NCBI GenBank assembly: GCA_030159075.1
Contig: BROG01000630.1
Span: 124,001 to 188,000 of the forward strand
DNA: 64,000 bases
Reading direction: 5' to 3'
Source: Atrina japonica
Taxonomy: Eukaryota; Mollusca; Bivalvia; Pterioida; Pinnidae
Shown here: one piece after another, positions 22,990 to 34,239 of the stretch
Layout: every line of letters begins with the position of its first letter
Numbering within the stretch: the first letter of the stretch is position 1
Notes under the pieces: model-generated
Seen by the model: the letters and a program-made list of their open reading frames with translations, nothing else
Database searches by the model: none
What the model was told of the DNA's origin: nothing
Made by a program: the position numbers and the translations under genes

Positions 22990-24500
22990 CACAACCAAAT
23001 TTTTAGAGGCAAATCCTTTAAATAAAGCCTTCACAGTCTTGTAAGACCACTTTTCACCGAACTTGACTAGAAAGGTTTCCATGGAACATTTGCGATGGGT
23101 GTGGCATGCCAGCAGAAGACGCCGACTCCTTCCGGACACCTGGTCTTATCCTGTTTGGGATTCGCAATTGTTCTTCATGTTGAGACCATTTACACATCTA
23201 ATTCGTCGTGTTATAATGGACTTGAGTTTTGATTATCGGTTGGTACTTCTTCAATTTTACTTCCGTGGCAGAAGGGGTGGTCGTTCAAACAGGTTCCAAT
23301 GTACTGCAAGACAGTTGGCCTCTCAAATGAAGTTTTCTTTCAAGGATTACTTAACTTCATGTAAGGGGTTTTTAGAATGTGGTCTCAATCAACAGGTGGT
23401 CTTCTATGAAATACAGATTTTCTATGTCTCACAATACAGGTTGCACTGTATTAGCTTTTGAAATTTCAGTGACTGTGGAAGAAATTGGTTAAAAACTGTT
23501 TGGAATCTGAAATGAACTCAAGAAATGGAAAATTCCAGAGTAGCATAGCTCTGGACACCTCAGCATTATGGTCAAAACTTTATTGTATTGAAATGGTCAG
23601 TCCATCAATGTGATATCTGTAAGACAATAAAAAGTTCCTTATTTAAAGTGGGGAAACTAGAAAAATGTCTCTCCAAACTTACAATAGATTGTATATTTCC
23701 TGAAGGAACCTGTTTCTGAGCTCTGGCAGACTCTTGCTCAACATTTTAAACACAGCATTGGAAACTCTTTCATAACACAAACATATAAAACATTGTTTTG
23801 GCACATGTTGCTTTGAAAATAACGTGGATTTGCCACAGTATAGGTGTTTGACAATGTTTGTTATACATGTTGTAATACTGCCTCTTAATTCATTCACCCC
23901 TAAAGATACATTTGGACTGGTCTAAGTCATTGATTTACAGAGTAGTCCAATGTTTTTCAGGGGTTAATGAGTAAAGGTACTTGCCATCTTCTGGTAATAT
24001 TGTGAACAGAAACTTTCTCTACAGCTACTGGGGTACCGTAGGCCAAACTTTTGCCACAATTTTAAGTTGTTTATGTTTATTTTTTTGGAGGGGGAGAGGG
24101 TAAAAATTTTATGATTTTACAAAACAAATATTTAAAATTGTGGCAGAATTTCCTTTCAGCCTACCACTAGCCCAGACCTTTATGTTGTCCTTTTTTAGAA
24201 ATTGATTTGCTTATGTAAATCACAGAAAAAACATGACCATCATAGCTAAAAGCATGAGCCAGAGGACGACACTACTTATTATGCAAATATGAATGATTAT
24301 TTAAAGAAGTAGGTGAAATTGCATTATCTACAATGTAAGTCAAAATTTCAAAATTCACAGTCAAGGTAACAGTGTTTTTAAAAATATGTCAAAACCACAT
24401 GTCACAATGTCAAAAGTCATAGTACCATCTGAAAGAACTAATCATAGTTATTGAACATGTACCTGTAAAATATAAAAAAAGTTATACAAATGTTCTCTCT
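22990..24500. other. No gene recognised
   Basis: The 132-codon plus frame at 23063-23461 begins in gaagacgccgactccttccg and cacctggtcttatcctgttt, which resembles the tail sequences of mollusc retroelements and has no protein family; I treat it as repeat. The rest, including the minus frame at 23679-23897, shows nothing recognisable. Confidence 0.5.
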
Positions 24501-24990
24501 AAAGTCAAATGTTGTAGCCAAGGTTTATGTTTAAAAAATGGCTTTTCATGTATCTATGTCACAAGGTCAAAGGTGAAGGCACATCTGAAAGGCTTACATG
24601 TATCTTAAGGATTACTCATGACATCAATGTTCTATTCTATACTTCAAAAGATGTCATAGTTATTTTCTTTTGTAAAATGGGTCAAAAGACATTATATAGG
24701 TTTCAAGGTCAAAGGTCACTGTGCCATATGAAAGCTTTACTCCTTATATCTTAAAAGTAATAGACAAAGGTAATGTGTTTAGAAGGTTGAATGGCATGAT
24801 AGAGATAAAAGATCATGGTACCATCTGAAACAGCTGATCATAACAAATGCACACATCAGATATCAACACTTTACTCTTTAGATTTCAAAAGTTATAGACA
24901 AGGTTAAAGTTTTCAAAAAGAAGGTCAGATGACATTATCTAGGTTATGAGGTCATAGGTCAAAGTACCATCAGAGCAACTACCAGATCGC
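24500..24990. repeat. Dispersed repeat with nuclear-receptor DR1-like words
   Basis: Units of roughly 150-200 bases share patterns such as caaggtcaaaggtcactgtg, ccatctgaaag and ccttatatcttaaaagtaat. AGGTCAAAGGTCA at 24706-24718 and AGGTCATAGGTCA at 24949-24961 are perfect direct repeats with one spacer base. I know this as a mollusc-type interspersed repeat; no gene lies here. Confidence 0.55.
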
Positions 24991-25029
24991 GCCAGAAAAG
25001 CATATTATTCGATAAAAAATTTACTCCCT

Positions 25030-25815
25030 TGTAGTAGTGAACACTTCATTAAAATTATATCATTCACTTATTGAGCCTATTCTACTTTATGGAGCAGAAA
25101 TATGGATATCTGATTTTAATATCAATATTAACAAGTGTGATAATCTCCCCTAAAAACATCTCATCTTAAAAATCGATATCCAAGGTGTACAAAACAAAGC
25201 TTCAAATTTAGCAATTAAATATGAACTGGGTGCACTTCCGTTATGTGTCAAGGCCTTTACGTTGATGTTCAAATATCCGTTTTGATTGAGCTGTCACAAC
25301 CAACAAAATGGTATTAAAAACGAAATACTAATTGCTGCCAAACAAAAAGATGACACTGAACAAATCAAGATCAAAATAATTCTGGCAAAAACCATTACAT
25401 ATATTAAAACACAGGTTGAATTTACCATCTCTCGCAACTTCCAAATATATATTTAGCATTAATGAGCTTCTACACGAAAAATGTAAATACTGAATAATTA
25501 TTACAAAATATTTAAACAAGCAATATTGGTAAATTGTTGTTTTATAGTCAAATAACAAATCCTGGTAAATATGAAGTGCAAGATTACTTAAAATTTCCAA
25601 TCAATAAATCAATTAGAGCATCGCTAACTAAGTTAAAAATAAGTGCACACTCTCTTGAAATTGAACTAGGCAGATATCAGAAACCACCAAAATCAAAAGA
25701 TACTCGTTTTTGTCACACTTGCAAAACTCTTGTTGAAAATATATGCAATCTTATTCATAACTGTCCTTTATATCAATCAATGAGATTAAAATTTGACTCT
25801 AACCTGTGTAATGTT
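25030..25815 (+). pseudogene. LINE reverse transcriptase, C-terminal fragment
   Basis: Reading across frames, LIEPILLYGAEIW (near 25068), NKASNLAIKYELGALPL (near 25195) and, after a gap, SIRASLTKLKISAHSLEIEL and CHTCKTLVENICNLIHNCPL (near 25720) match the thumb/connection and terminal zinc-binding region of non-LTR retrotransposons. The Cys/His cluster C-x2-C-x8-H-x4-C type is characteristic. The RT catalytic domain is missing (5' truncated) and the frame is broken several times. The 154-codon frame at 25534-25998 covers the last part. Confidence 0.75.
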
Positions 25816-25867
25816 AACGAAAATATGGCAAATCATAATGGGCTCCGTTTTAGTATTAAATCAATAT

Positions 25868-26905
25868 TGTCTGATATCAAAAATTCATTTGTGATATCAA
25901 ATAATCGAATTTCTTATATCAGAAAATATTTTTTGATATCAAAGATAAATTCATTTTCTGATATAAAAAAAAATCGAATTATCGAATTTCTGATATAAAA
26001 AATCGAATTTCTGATATCAAAAAATCAAAAGGAATTTTATTGATGTCAAAAATTTTTGATATCAGAAAATCATTTTCTGATATCAAAAAATATTTAGTAT
26101 TATTTGATATCACAAATTAGAATTTTTTATGTCAGAAAATGACTTTCTGATATAAAGAAATCATTTTTAATTTTTGATATCAGAAAATTGATTTTTTGAT
26201 ATCAAAAAATAGATTTTTTGATATCAAAAATTCGATTTTTTTTATATCAGAAATTGTCTTTATTTCCTATCAGAATTGTATCCTACAACAATTACTGCTC
26301 CCTAAGATTTCCCGCCAGACACTAGACCGGGTGTTATTTGGTCCTAATTACTGCAAACCATTGAATGTGTTTAATATGTCTTGCTCAGCAGCTGGTCTTC
26401 CCTCGCTTCCGGCCTCCATGTTAGGTGCCCATTTCGTTGAAATTTTTTGGCTAGGCCTAAGCCTACTGCTCAAGATTTAACATTCAAGATGGGCTTAGCT
26501 TATTTAAATATTTCGTCTAAAATTAAAAACAATCATTAACTGTAACTTTGGGATTTTTTAAAATACATTTAAAACTAATATGAGAATTTACCCCGGTCCT
26601 GACAGGGATAATTTATTTAGGTTGTTATGGTGTATTTTGTGATATAAAAAAATCACATTTTCTTATATCAGAAATTTGTATTTTGTTTCACCAAAAAATC
26701 GAATTCTTGATATCAGAAAACAGAGGTTATTTTTTATATCAAAAAATCATTTTTTGATATCAGAAGTTCGATTTTTGATATCAAATTATACTACATATTT
26801 TCTGATATCAAAAGTTGATTTCTTTTATATCAAAATTCAAATTAATTTGTGATATCAGAAATTCGATTTTTTTTAATCAGAAAATTATTTTTTGATATCA
26901 GAAAA
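25868..26905. repeat. Array of TGATATCA-like palindromes in two clusters
   Basis: Two AT-rich clusters (about 25868-26260 and 26635-26905) are packed with units such as tttttgatatcaaaaa and tttctgatatcagaaa. I count 16 exact GATATC sites plus several one-base variants. Each unit is a near-palindrome and neighbouring units can also pair with one another. The 370 bp between the clusters is not of this type. The plus frame at 26196-26480 is an accident of this composition. Confidence 0.85.
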
Positions 26906-28439
26906 TAGCGAATATATACTAAAACGGCGTCCAATAAAATCACGGTATGAAACTCCTAAATCCTGTTGTTTATTGTAGACGCCTTTGCAATTTCTTAAAT
27001 GAATGTTTTATGCAACGTTATGAAAGGATGAAGAAAAGCAGTTAAACAGTATCTTTCATCATTTATATTATTACTTCTAAATTTACAATTGATATAAGTA
27101 ATAAAAATGGATTTACAACTACTACTATCTATTAGTGTATGAATATGAATATCGCCTATATACAAGCATATTTTTGTATCATGGTATGGCCAACTTGTAT
27201 CATTGATAATTGTAGTTATTCATGCTGTTAGCTGTTCGTGTTTTATTATATTGTTTGTTATATCGTGTTTTTGATGTATACCAACATACTTGGTGAAATC
27301 AATAAATAAAAACAAATTACACAGAGTAAAGAAACTTTTTCGCAAAATCTAGTCCCTATATTCATTTTAAAAAAAATATTTTCACCTCAAGTAGTATTTT
27401 TTCTATGTCAGCACTGAAAATATAGTAGCTTTATATATTTTGCCAGAAACTGGCAAAATTGGAGACGTTGACTATTGCTGAGGAGTACAAGAGCAGACAA
27501 CTCTGTGTAAGATATCAACAGAAAGTGTGAAATGTGTTATCTTAAAACCTTGGTATGGGACCAAAGAAGCCAAAATAAATCCTCTTCTTTATCCTTAATT
27601 GTGGAATTGATAACCCCGGGGGCAAGAGTCCTGTTCCCAAGGTAGGGCCAGATTTATTACCCTGCGAGCAGGGGTTCATGGTCTGGGATATGGAGCCAAT
27701 ATAACCATACGGAGGGCAAATATATTGACAGAAAATTGGTTTCAGTTTTGGTTTCTGGTTTAAATATGATTTGAAACTAATTTCGTTCAGTTTAAAGTTA
27801 TTCAATAAATGACCGGTTTGCGTTTTATTGGAAATTGTTGTGTATTCTTGCTTAAACCGGGTGTAGTGTATATTTTGTCGACTTTTACAATATCTGACAC
27901 ATTATTACATCTTTATTGAAGCATAGTTTCAAAACTTTGTTGATAAAACAAGAGTGTCACAGCAAGTAATTCACCTTTCTCATTACTGCTGTGTCTTAAC
28001 CGCCATCCTCCGTTAAGTGTTCAGAGCACCCAAGTCGGCTGTGTAGTAAGCTGGGTTTGTTGGGTCACTAGTCCCCAGTAAATAGGCATGTTTATTAATA
28101 CGCACGCTGCACACTACAAATAAAGTTAATCAAAAACTGTAAACGGGCTACGCGGTTAGACTACAAGCTGAGAATATATATTAATATACACACGAAGTTC
28201 ATATTATTCACACATAAATAGACGCTAGATACATCAGAGTTCTTTTAAAGAGTTTATGGTTCACATGGAGGCTGATCCCATCAATATATCGGTATGATAG
28301 TTCTTATAGTTTCTTTATTACGGCACTGATTGTCTATGTTACGCATGTTTCAGCATTTGTGTCCTTTTCAGGTGTAAGCTATATATCATTTTCCTACTAA
28401 GGTGTTCAGTCTCCGCTGTCTGTAGATTCGTTAATTTCT
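26906..28439. other. No gene recognised
   Basis: No supported exon or ORF. The minus frame at 27542-27805 has no recognisable family. The sequence around 27590-27720 (gataaccccgggggcaagag and a cctgcgagcaggggttca near-palindrome) looks like a repeat edge but no second copy was seen. Confidence 0.4.
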
Positions 28440-29171
28440 AGTCTGTGTATCCATGGCATATTAGTCCAGAATACATTGCATATGGATACTGAACTGGACC
28501 TCGGGACTTGCTGCACCTATATTATCACTATCCCTATTATCCATAGCGCTAATAGTAATGGAAGACTGTATTATAGAGATGGTCTTAGAGATGTATTTTT
28601 GGCGCTGGGGCTGCAGGACTGTTCAATGAAGCAGGACGTGTTCTCTGTCCTCTGGTAGGTCATCGCATAGCTTGCAGGTCGCTGAAACAGCATGTTGGTT
28701 GAATTTGGATTTGTTGGCTTGAAGCGTGTACGTCATTGTGAGGATCCTTGCATTGATTAAAGCTTCAGCGGCGGCCCGGGGGTCCATGGAGTACTTCCAG
28801 ATTGAATGTGGGCTATATAGTGGCTATATACTGGCTTTTCCTGTAATGAGATATAGCCTTCCTCAAAGAAGGTTTTTTTCAGCAGGTTGGCTTTGCATTC
28901 ATTGTGCCAGTAACGGTTTGCAGCATCCTTGATTAGCTTTTTCCATCCTCTTTTTGTGTATGCAGGAGGTCGAACGCTAATGGTAGGCTGTATTTGGCTA
29001 GTGTTCTTTGTACTTTTACAAACCAGCTGTGACTTGTTTACCCTTTGATGGTCAGCTGACGTCGGGCCAGTTCATGTTCCACCGTTCATTGTTGTAATAA
29101 TATAGATCCGAAGATTATCAGAAGGTTGAAATCCAGTTGTATCTCCAATGGCGTTATTCAATTATGATGAA
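28440..29171 (-). pseudogene. LINE 3' part (left of Polinton-A)
   Basis: On the minus strand the reading ends with ALINARILTMTYTLQANKS, CKLCDDLPEDREHVLLH, a C-x2-C...H/C zinc-binding tail typical of non-LTR retrotransposons, and then a run-out near 28440. Upstream the frame is broken. This continues the reverse transcriptase at 41772-42690: the two pieces meet exactly at the Polinton-A target duplication, so one LINE copy was split by the Polinton. Confidence 0.8.
29166..29171. other. Target-site duplication GATGAA (left)
   Basis: GATGAA directly precedes the left end AGTAGTTATAGG. The same six bases follow the right end at 41772-41777. Six-base duplications are the signature of Polinton integration. 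Confidence 0.95.
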
Positions 29172-29945
29172 AGTAGTTATAGGCAGCTCTATGGTGCGCC
29201 ATTTGAATTTTGCCGCTAGGGAGCGCCACCAGTGGCGCTGTTGATGACGTCATCAGAATACTGGCTTCTGATTGGTCAATTCAAATGCGCACCATAGAGC
29301 CGCCTGTGATGTCATAACCGGAAAGTGCGTCATACCGGAAGTGAGGTCACACCGGAAGCGGCGTCATACCGGAAGTGAAGAGGTCATACCGAAGTGCGTC
29401 ATACCGGAAGTGAGGTCATGTTGTCATAGCAATAAGTAGAAAGAGCCAATCGTTGAGCTTGGAGGCGTGTCTATGACCGGAAGTGGAAGGTTGTGGGGGC
29501 AGCCATCTTGGGTAAGGAGCCAATGAGAGCCTTTGTTACAAGAGGCTGGGGGGTCACGAGGAAGTCACAAGAGGTCACGAGAGTTCACGAGAAAGTCAAC
29601 GGTAAGAGAGAGAAGTTGGGTTTTTCCAGTTTTGAGCTGAGAGTGAATCTATTTTTAGAACCGAAACTTTGGGGTTTTCCAGTTTTGAGCTGAGAGTGAA
29701 TCTATTTTTAGAACCGAAACTTTGGGTTTTTCCAGGTTTGTGAAACCAGTAGTTGGTGGCGCCACCGTCGGTGAAAACTAGTAGTTGGTGGCGCCACCGT
29801 CGGTAAAGAGTTGTGTATCATGCGCATGCGTGAGAAGCAGTAGGCCGAGCCCGTCACTGTTAGTCTTCGGAGTCCTGTTTTCAAGTGCAACTGCGAGAAG
29901 CGGTAGGCCGAGCTCGACTCAAGCTTGTTACTAAGACTTGTAGAG
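29172..29945 (+). repeat. Polinton-A left terminal inverted repeat
   Basis: Matches the reverse complement of about 41093-41771 with scattered substitutions and indels. Relative to the right copy it contains an internal duplication of gttttgagctgagagtgaat with its following ctatttttagaaccgaaact, near 29628-29730, and about 70 extra bases near 29850-29900. Confidence 0.9.
29245..29532. promoter_or_regulatory. Promoter-like motif cluster in left TIR (CRE, ETS array, CCAAT, YY1)
   Basis: TGACGTCA at 29245-29252 is a perfect CRE. Between 29317 and 29481 there are six CCGGAA cores, five within ACCGGAAGTG-like ETS consensus, spaced about 17-19 bases (gtcataccggaagtgaggtc), plus one variant. GCCATCTTG at 29502-29510 is a YY1 core, and CCAAT boxes occur near 29446 and 29520. 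These are known animal core-promoter motifs; function is inferred. Confidence 0.6.
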
Positions 29946-29964
29946 TAAAATAAAAAATTCAAAA

Positions 29965-30610
29965 CACTTATGCTGGTAGTGGTTTTTTCTGACGATGTTG
30001 ACTCTTCGAGCTTCGGATTGCAAATGAGCTCTTAGAGGTCTATACTGAACCTATACTCTAGTCATGTGACTTTTTTTACATAATTCTATTTTTAGTGCAT
30101 GAAAAATATCTTTGTCCTATCTAATTAAAAAAATGAAACAGCTCACCCTATGTTGGTAGTAGTGGTTTTTCTTTATGATGTTGACTCTTCGAGCTTTGGG
30201 CTGCCAAATGAGCTCTCAGCGGGTCTAAACTGAACCTATACTCTAGTCATGTGACTTTTTTTGAGATAATTCTATTTTTAGTGCATGAAAAAAATAATCT
30301 TGTCCTATCTAATAAAAAATGAAACACTCACCCTATGCCAATAGTAGTAGTTTTTTCTTATGATGTTAACACCTCGAGCTCCGGATTGCAAATGAGCTCT
30401 CAGAGGTCTAACTGAAACCTCTCTCTAGTACATGTGGGACTTTTTTTGAGATAATTCTATTTTTAGTGCATAGAAAATTAAAAAATGAAAACACTCACCC
30501 TATGCTGATAGTAGTGGATTTTTCTTATGATGTGTTAACACCTCGAGCTTCGGATCTCAAATGAGTTTTCACAGGCTGAACTGAACCTCTCTCTAGTCAC
30601 ATGACTTACT
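29965..30610. repeat. Tandem repeat of about 175 bp, 4 copies
   Basis: Each unit has tgatgttgactcttcgagct, then aatgagctct, a tctagtcatgtgactttttt block and a gataattctatttttagtgc block, ending in aaaaatgaaacactcaccct. Copies start near 29970, 30150, 30325 and 30505. A single diverged unit in reverse complement lies near 40190-40400 at the other end of the element, so it is part of the subterminal structure. Confidence 0.8.
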
Positions 30611-30947
30611 ATAATTTAGACTTTTATCTAATGATAGTGAATACATCATAACAAAAACATCTCATAGAGTTTGTGATACTATTACTCCGTCTCATAGTTT
30701 CTCAATGGTGTTTTTTTACACCCCTATAACTCTTGTACCTTTGTGTCTACCGTTTGTACTAGTATTATGTTTACACTATAGGTGCACACCTTATACCCAG
30801 ATAAAATACATAAAAAACAACAAAAATAATTTTGTTTTAATGTTTTACAAATTTTCCCCATGAAAAAAGGAAATCAAACTGTATTTTCGCAGAGGGTTTA
30901 GGGGCTTATCCCTCTGGAAAATGTACAATAATTGAAAGAAAAAAAAC
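30611..30947. other. Untranslated gap at the left of Polinton-A
   Basis: AT-rich; no ORF. A hairpin-capable sequence (cagagggtttaggggcttat, ccctctgg) at about 30889-30918 lies just past the end of the last minus-strand ORF and could be a 3'-end structure, but it does not fit the histone stem-loop consensus. Confidence 0.4.
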
Positions 30948-31316
30948 TTAAACTGTCACTTCATTATGGAGACGGGGTGCCAGTTCCATCAAACGATACA
31001 CCGTATCCCAAAGTCGGCTTCGGTCGGTTTCTTTGTGCCAGTAGAATTTCTGTTTGTAGACGTCTCTAAATGCTTTAGGAATACTGGATTTCTCTAAACT
31101 TTCTTCAAATTTTTCCAAAATGTTCATTTCGCTCACCGTGTCTAGAGCCTCGTCAAAGTAGTGAAACATCATTGTGCCGTCATCATACATCATCAGGCAG
31201 GAATGTTGCTTTTGACCCGGATGATCAATCTCACAGCCGTAACATTGAGTGTTGGCTACTTCGTACATCTTGTTTAATATGGCTCTCTGCGTACACCATG
31301 TGCCATTGACTATCAA
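30948..31316 (-). CDS. Polinton ORF with QCYGCEIDHPGQKQHSC cysteine cluster
   Basis: 122-codon minus-strand frame. The middle of the N-terminal half has Cys-x2-Cys...His-Pro-Gly-Gln-x-Gln-His-x-Cys, a pattern I have seen in ORFs accompanying F54H12.2-type capsid genes. That suggests a small zinc-binding protein of this element group. No enzyme motif is visible. The frame may extend upstream into 31317-31800 through breaks. It is the last gene of the minus-strand series. Function unknown. Confidence 0.55.
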   Translation of the reverse strand: MIVNGTWCTQRAILNKMYEVANTQCYGCEIDHPGQKQHSCLMMYDDGTMMFHYFDEALDTVSEMNILEKFEESLEKSSIPKAFRDVYKQKFYWHKETDRSRLWDTVYRLMELAPRLHNEVTV

Positions 31317-31479
31317 TGGATTGACTGTAGCTCTGCTCCATGTTGTAGTTGATGTTGACGAAAATAACTAGTGTAGTGGTCCACAAGCAAAAATTCATCT
31401 GGTCCGTTTCAAGTCTGAACTGCAGTTTTAATAGCTGAGTGAATCACGTGACATCCCATCTTATTTTTAGTTGCTATTG

Positions 31480-31800
31480 TACACAATTGTCTCTCGATCA
31501 TGTCAAGGTGTTATACCGTAGATCTCCCAATAGATAGGATTTTGACGTAATGCACTTACATCTTCTGTAAAGGTTTTCTAATACACATAAGCGGTCTGCC
31601 GTAAAAATCTCATCATCAAACATATGATACACAATCCCTATAAAATGTGCAGGTGTTTTCACACCACGTACATAAGTATTCCAAATCAGGAGTACATCGT
31701 ATCTGATGTTTCATTTTTTTCTGCGTAATAGAGAACAGCAGATCATCCATACAGTTGCAATCATGATTTTTTCTCTGTGTGCACTCTGATGGGATGTCAG
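31480..31800 (-). pseudogene. Unassigned Polinton ORF remnant
   Basis: Two overlapping minus-strand frames give coherent stretches, one with FIGIVYHMFDDEIFTADRLC and one with EYLCTWCENTCTFYRDC. Neither is long and both hit stops. Position between the protease and the cysteine-cluster ORF suggests a broken gene of the same series, possibly the N-terminal part of the 30948-31316 protein. Not recognised. Confidence 0.35.
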
Positions 31801-31839
31801 TCTATGTCATACCATCAGGTCACGTGATCCCATGAATCG

Positions 31840-32010
31840 TATCTCTCTGTACTCTCTTCCCATTTCCCATGTTGTTTCTCTTATTTCTTTTCTCTCATTT
31901 CTTCTCTCTTCCACATGTTCACCTTTCTCTCATTTCTTTGTCTCTCTCATTTCTTCTCTCTCTCCACATGTTCACCTTTCTCTTATTTCTGTTTTCTCTC
32001 TCTCTCATGC
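31840..32010. repeat. Pyrimidine-rich degenerate repeat
   Basis: Two copies of a roughly 65-70 base unit (ttcttctctctccacatgtt, then cacctttctc) within a TC-rich run. The two plus-strand frames here (31832-32050 and 31869-32057) are repeat artefacts. Confidence 0.75.
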
Positions 32011-32399
32011 ACCCCCCCACCTTTTCTTTCTACATTATGTTGTTTTTTAACTCATAAATAACTCATAAACAAGTCTATTCACTCAACATTTTTATTACCC
32101 CGCTCAAACTAGAAGTAGTTCTTGGAGGATTAGGGCCGTCCCTCTAAGACTACGTACAGTGATACCAAAAAGCAATATTAAATCATCAAACAAAGAGTTT
32201 TATTACGTCTCACTACTACGGTTGATCTTGCCATACAAGCGCGGAGCAAAAGAACGTCAGCTTTTGGCCTAGATTCGGTCGGTTCGGATTCCTTGACGTA
32301 ATTATACCCATACTTGTCGTGACTGACAGGACTGATACACGGTTGATTTAGGTACAGGTATGCGGATATTGCTCTCTAAACCATCCTCCAAACAAAACG

Positions 32400-32865
32400 A
32401 TCGTTTAGTAAAGGATCAATGTTTCTTACTTCTTGGTCTAGGTTGAGGACTTAACGATTTGAAATAAACATGGCTAGGGACACCTCGATGTCTTTGACGT
32501 AAATAATACACACAGTAATGTCCACAAAACTTTGGTGCGAGGGTGTTGATACATCTGCTGATTATAAATCACTCGATCTGCATGGCGTTTCATAAAACTG
32601 ATAGATATCAGGATAGATCCATGGAGGTAGCCCATAAGAGTCAAAATATTCAGCAGTCTGATGACCTATGAAAATGAATGGCAACCCAATGCTCTTCCTG
32701 GTTGATCGTGAGGTATCTGTATTAACGATAAATGAATGTTTGCCATAAGGTAGATAGTCCGGAAAAAACGTTTCTGGGGTATACTCCGAACGAAGGTCCT
32801 ACATAAGGGTCTCGTGATAAAATACTATTGAGTTGATGAGCATTCAAGCCTTGAATACTTTGCAT
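32400..32865 (-). pseudogene. Adenain-like cysteine protease (Polinton PRO)
   Basis: ATG at 32865 lies five bases past the stop of the capsid gene. The reading gives GLNAHQLNSILSRDPYVG, then EHWVAIHF with the catalytic His, YFDSYGLPPW with the catalytic Asp, and CGHYCVYYL carrying the nucleophile Cys. This His-Asp-Cys order and the CGHYC block are those of adenovirus-type maturation proteases, which in Polintons cleave virion proteins. The frame shifts at least three times (near 32775, 32660 and 32590) and the tail after NDRFVWRMV is unclear. Catalytic residues are all present. Confidence 0.8.
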
Positions 32866-32869
32866 GGTT

Positions 32870-34223
32870 TCAATAGTCTATAGCCACCTCTCTCTGTTTG
32901 TTGATTTCTGATACGTTATCAAATTCTCCATAGGACAATGCAGTTCACACTCTCTGCTAAGAGCTTGAGCAAATTGAAGTTCGATGCGTAAATGTCCTGT
33001 TTTTATCCAGTGTAACTTGCTCTGATCATTGTCTTGATCAGCTGTCAAATCAAAACACCACAAGGTAAAACCCTCTTCTATAGTTGTCAATGGTCACGGA
33101 AGGGGCCCAGTCTTCTCCTAATCGACCTAATCCTTGATATAAGCTCAAGTATGAGGCAAGTACAAGTTTGTTTTCAAAGTCAGGTTCTAAAAGGACGAGT
33201 GCAAAGACTTCCTCCATTGATACTAACATCCACTTTATTGACATTAAAATGTTGAAAATAAAAAGGATTCTTTGTCGCATCCCCATTGAAAGCGGCATTG
33301 CTCACCATACCTACTACTATACGTTTTGGCATTTGACCTTGATACAAATGATCTGTAATCTTTGAACGTTGTCCCAGCAGGAATGGTAAACGTTTTCACT
33401 TCTACACGTCATCAAGGGAAATTTTGCAGTACTGGTATTTTCATCTGTTCGTTCATCTGATTCAGTAAAGTTTGCAATGGGTTTCACTTTACCGTACCAC
33501 TAGATACATTTGTAATATCTTCAAATAACCTAATTCACCTCCTCCACACATCATGTAAAAGGGTTCACGACTTCTATTAAACCTTAGACGTACATCTATA
33601 CCATTAGGTAGAAATCGTTTCTGTTCAAACAGATCCAAATGGAGACGATCCATCATATTAAAGGTTTTACTTTCACTGATACGTTCATGACGATCAGCTA
33701 AATCACTGAGTTTTTCTCGGCGACATCATCGGCATGAGGATTCAACTTGTCAAATCGTCCAGGTTGATCCTTTGTACCATAAATGGTAGCACTAATCTGA
33801 TATTTTAGCGTTTCGTTAGAAAAGGACAGCAACTGTTTCGAGATAAGCTCGATAGGGATAGGTATCGGTTCCCAGGAGTGATCACTTTTCCATTTAGATT
33901 ACAATCGATCTCGGAAAACAAACTATGCATCAAATTGTTGGACGGGGAGTGATTTGAGTATCATTTGCTAGATCAGTTCCATCTTGTTTGACGATTTTAG
34001 CTTCTACGTACACATAGGTCTGGTTCAAATCCAAATACTCATCGCCTTGTCCTTTGATTTCAAACTCAATAGGAGCAGATTGTGTATTGACACTAGAGAT
34101 GGGGTAATATTCCACCCATCTTCCTTCTTCTAAGGTTACATTGGTGGGAGGGACATTAAACAACTCTAAAGCTTCACTACTACACTCACAGGAATCTTTT
34201 TGCATCATCATCTTGTTAGTCAA
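32870..34223 (-). pseudogene. Major capsid protein, F54H12.2 type (double jelly roll)
   Basis: The N-terminal frame (34223 to 33930) has CECSSEALELFNVPPTNVTL, EGRWVEYYPI and DEYLDLNQTYVYVEAKIV, the conserved opening of the protein long annotated as uncharacterized protein F54H12.2-like, now regarded as the major capsid protein of adintovirus-like Polintons. The C-terminal third includes [36 protein letters not shown] and GHLRIELQFAQALS. The stop TGA is at 32870-32872. At least four frame changes break the roughly 450-codon gene, and the middle (33300-33900) is poorly readable. It would form capsomers of an icosahedral particle. Confidence 0.82.
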
Positions 34224-34239
34224 AGATATCTCCTTGCTC

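Noticed and set aside
23063..23461. 132-codon plus-strand ORF
   Set aside because: No domain; its sequence resembles retroelement tail repeats and adjoins a foldback element.
30889..30918. Second histone-type stem-loop at the end of the minus-strand genes
   Set aside because: The hairpin has a long loop and lacks the TTTC loop and ACC flank.
31832..32057. Leu/Ser/Phe-rich plus-strand ORFs
   Set aside because: Produced by a pyrimidine-rich degenerate repeat inside Polinton-A; the genes there run on the minus strand.
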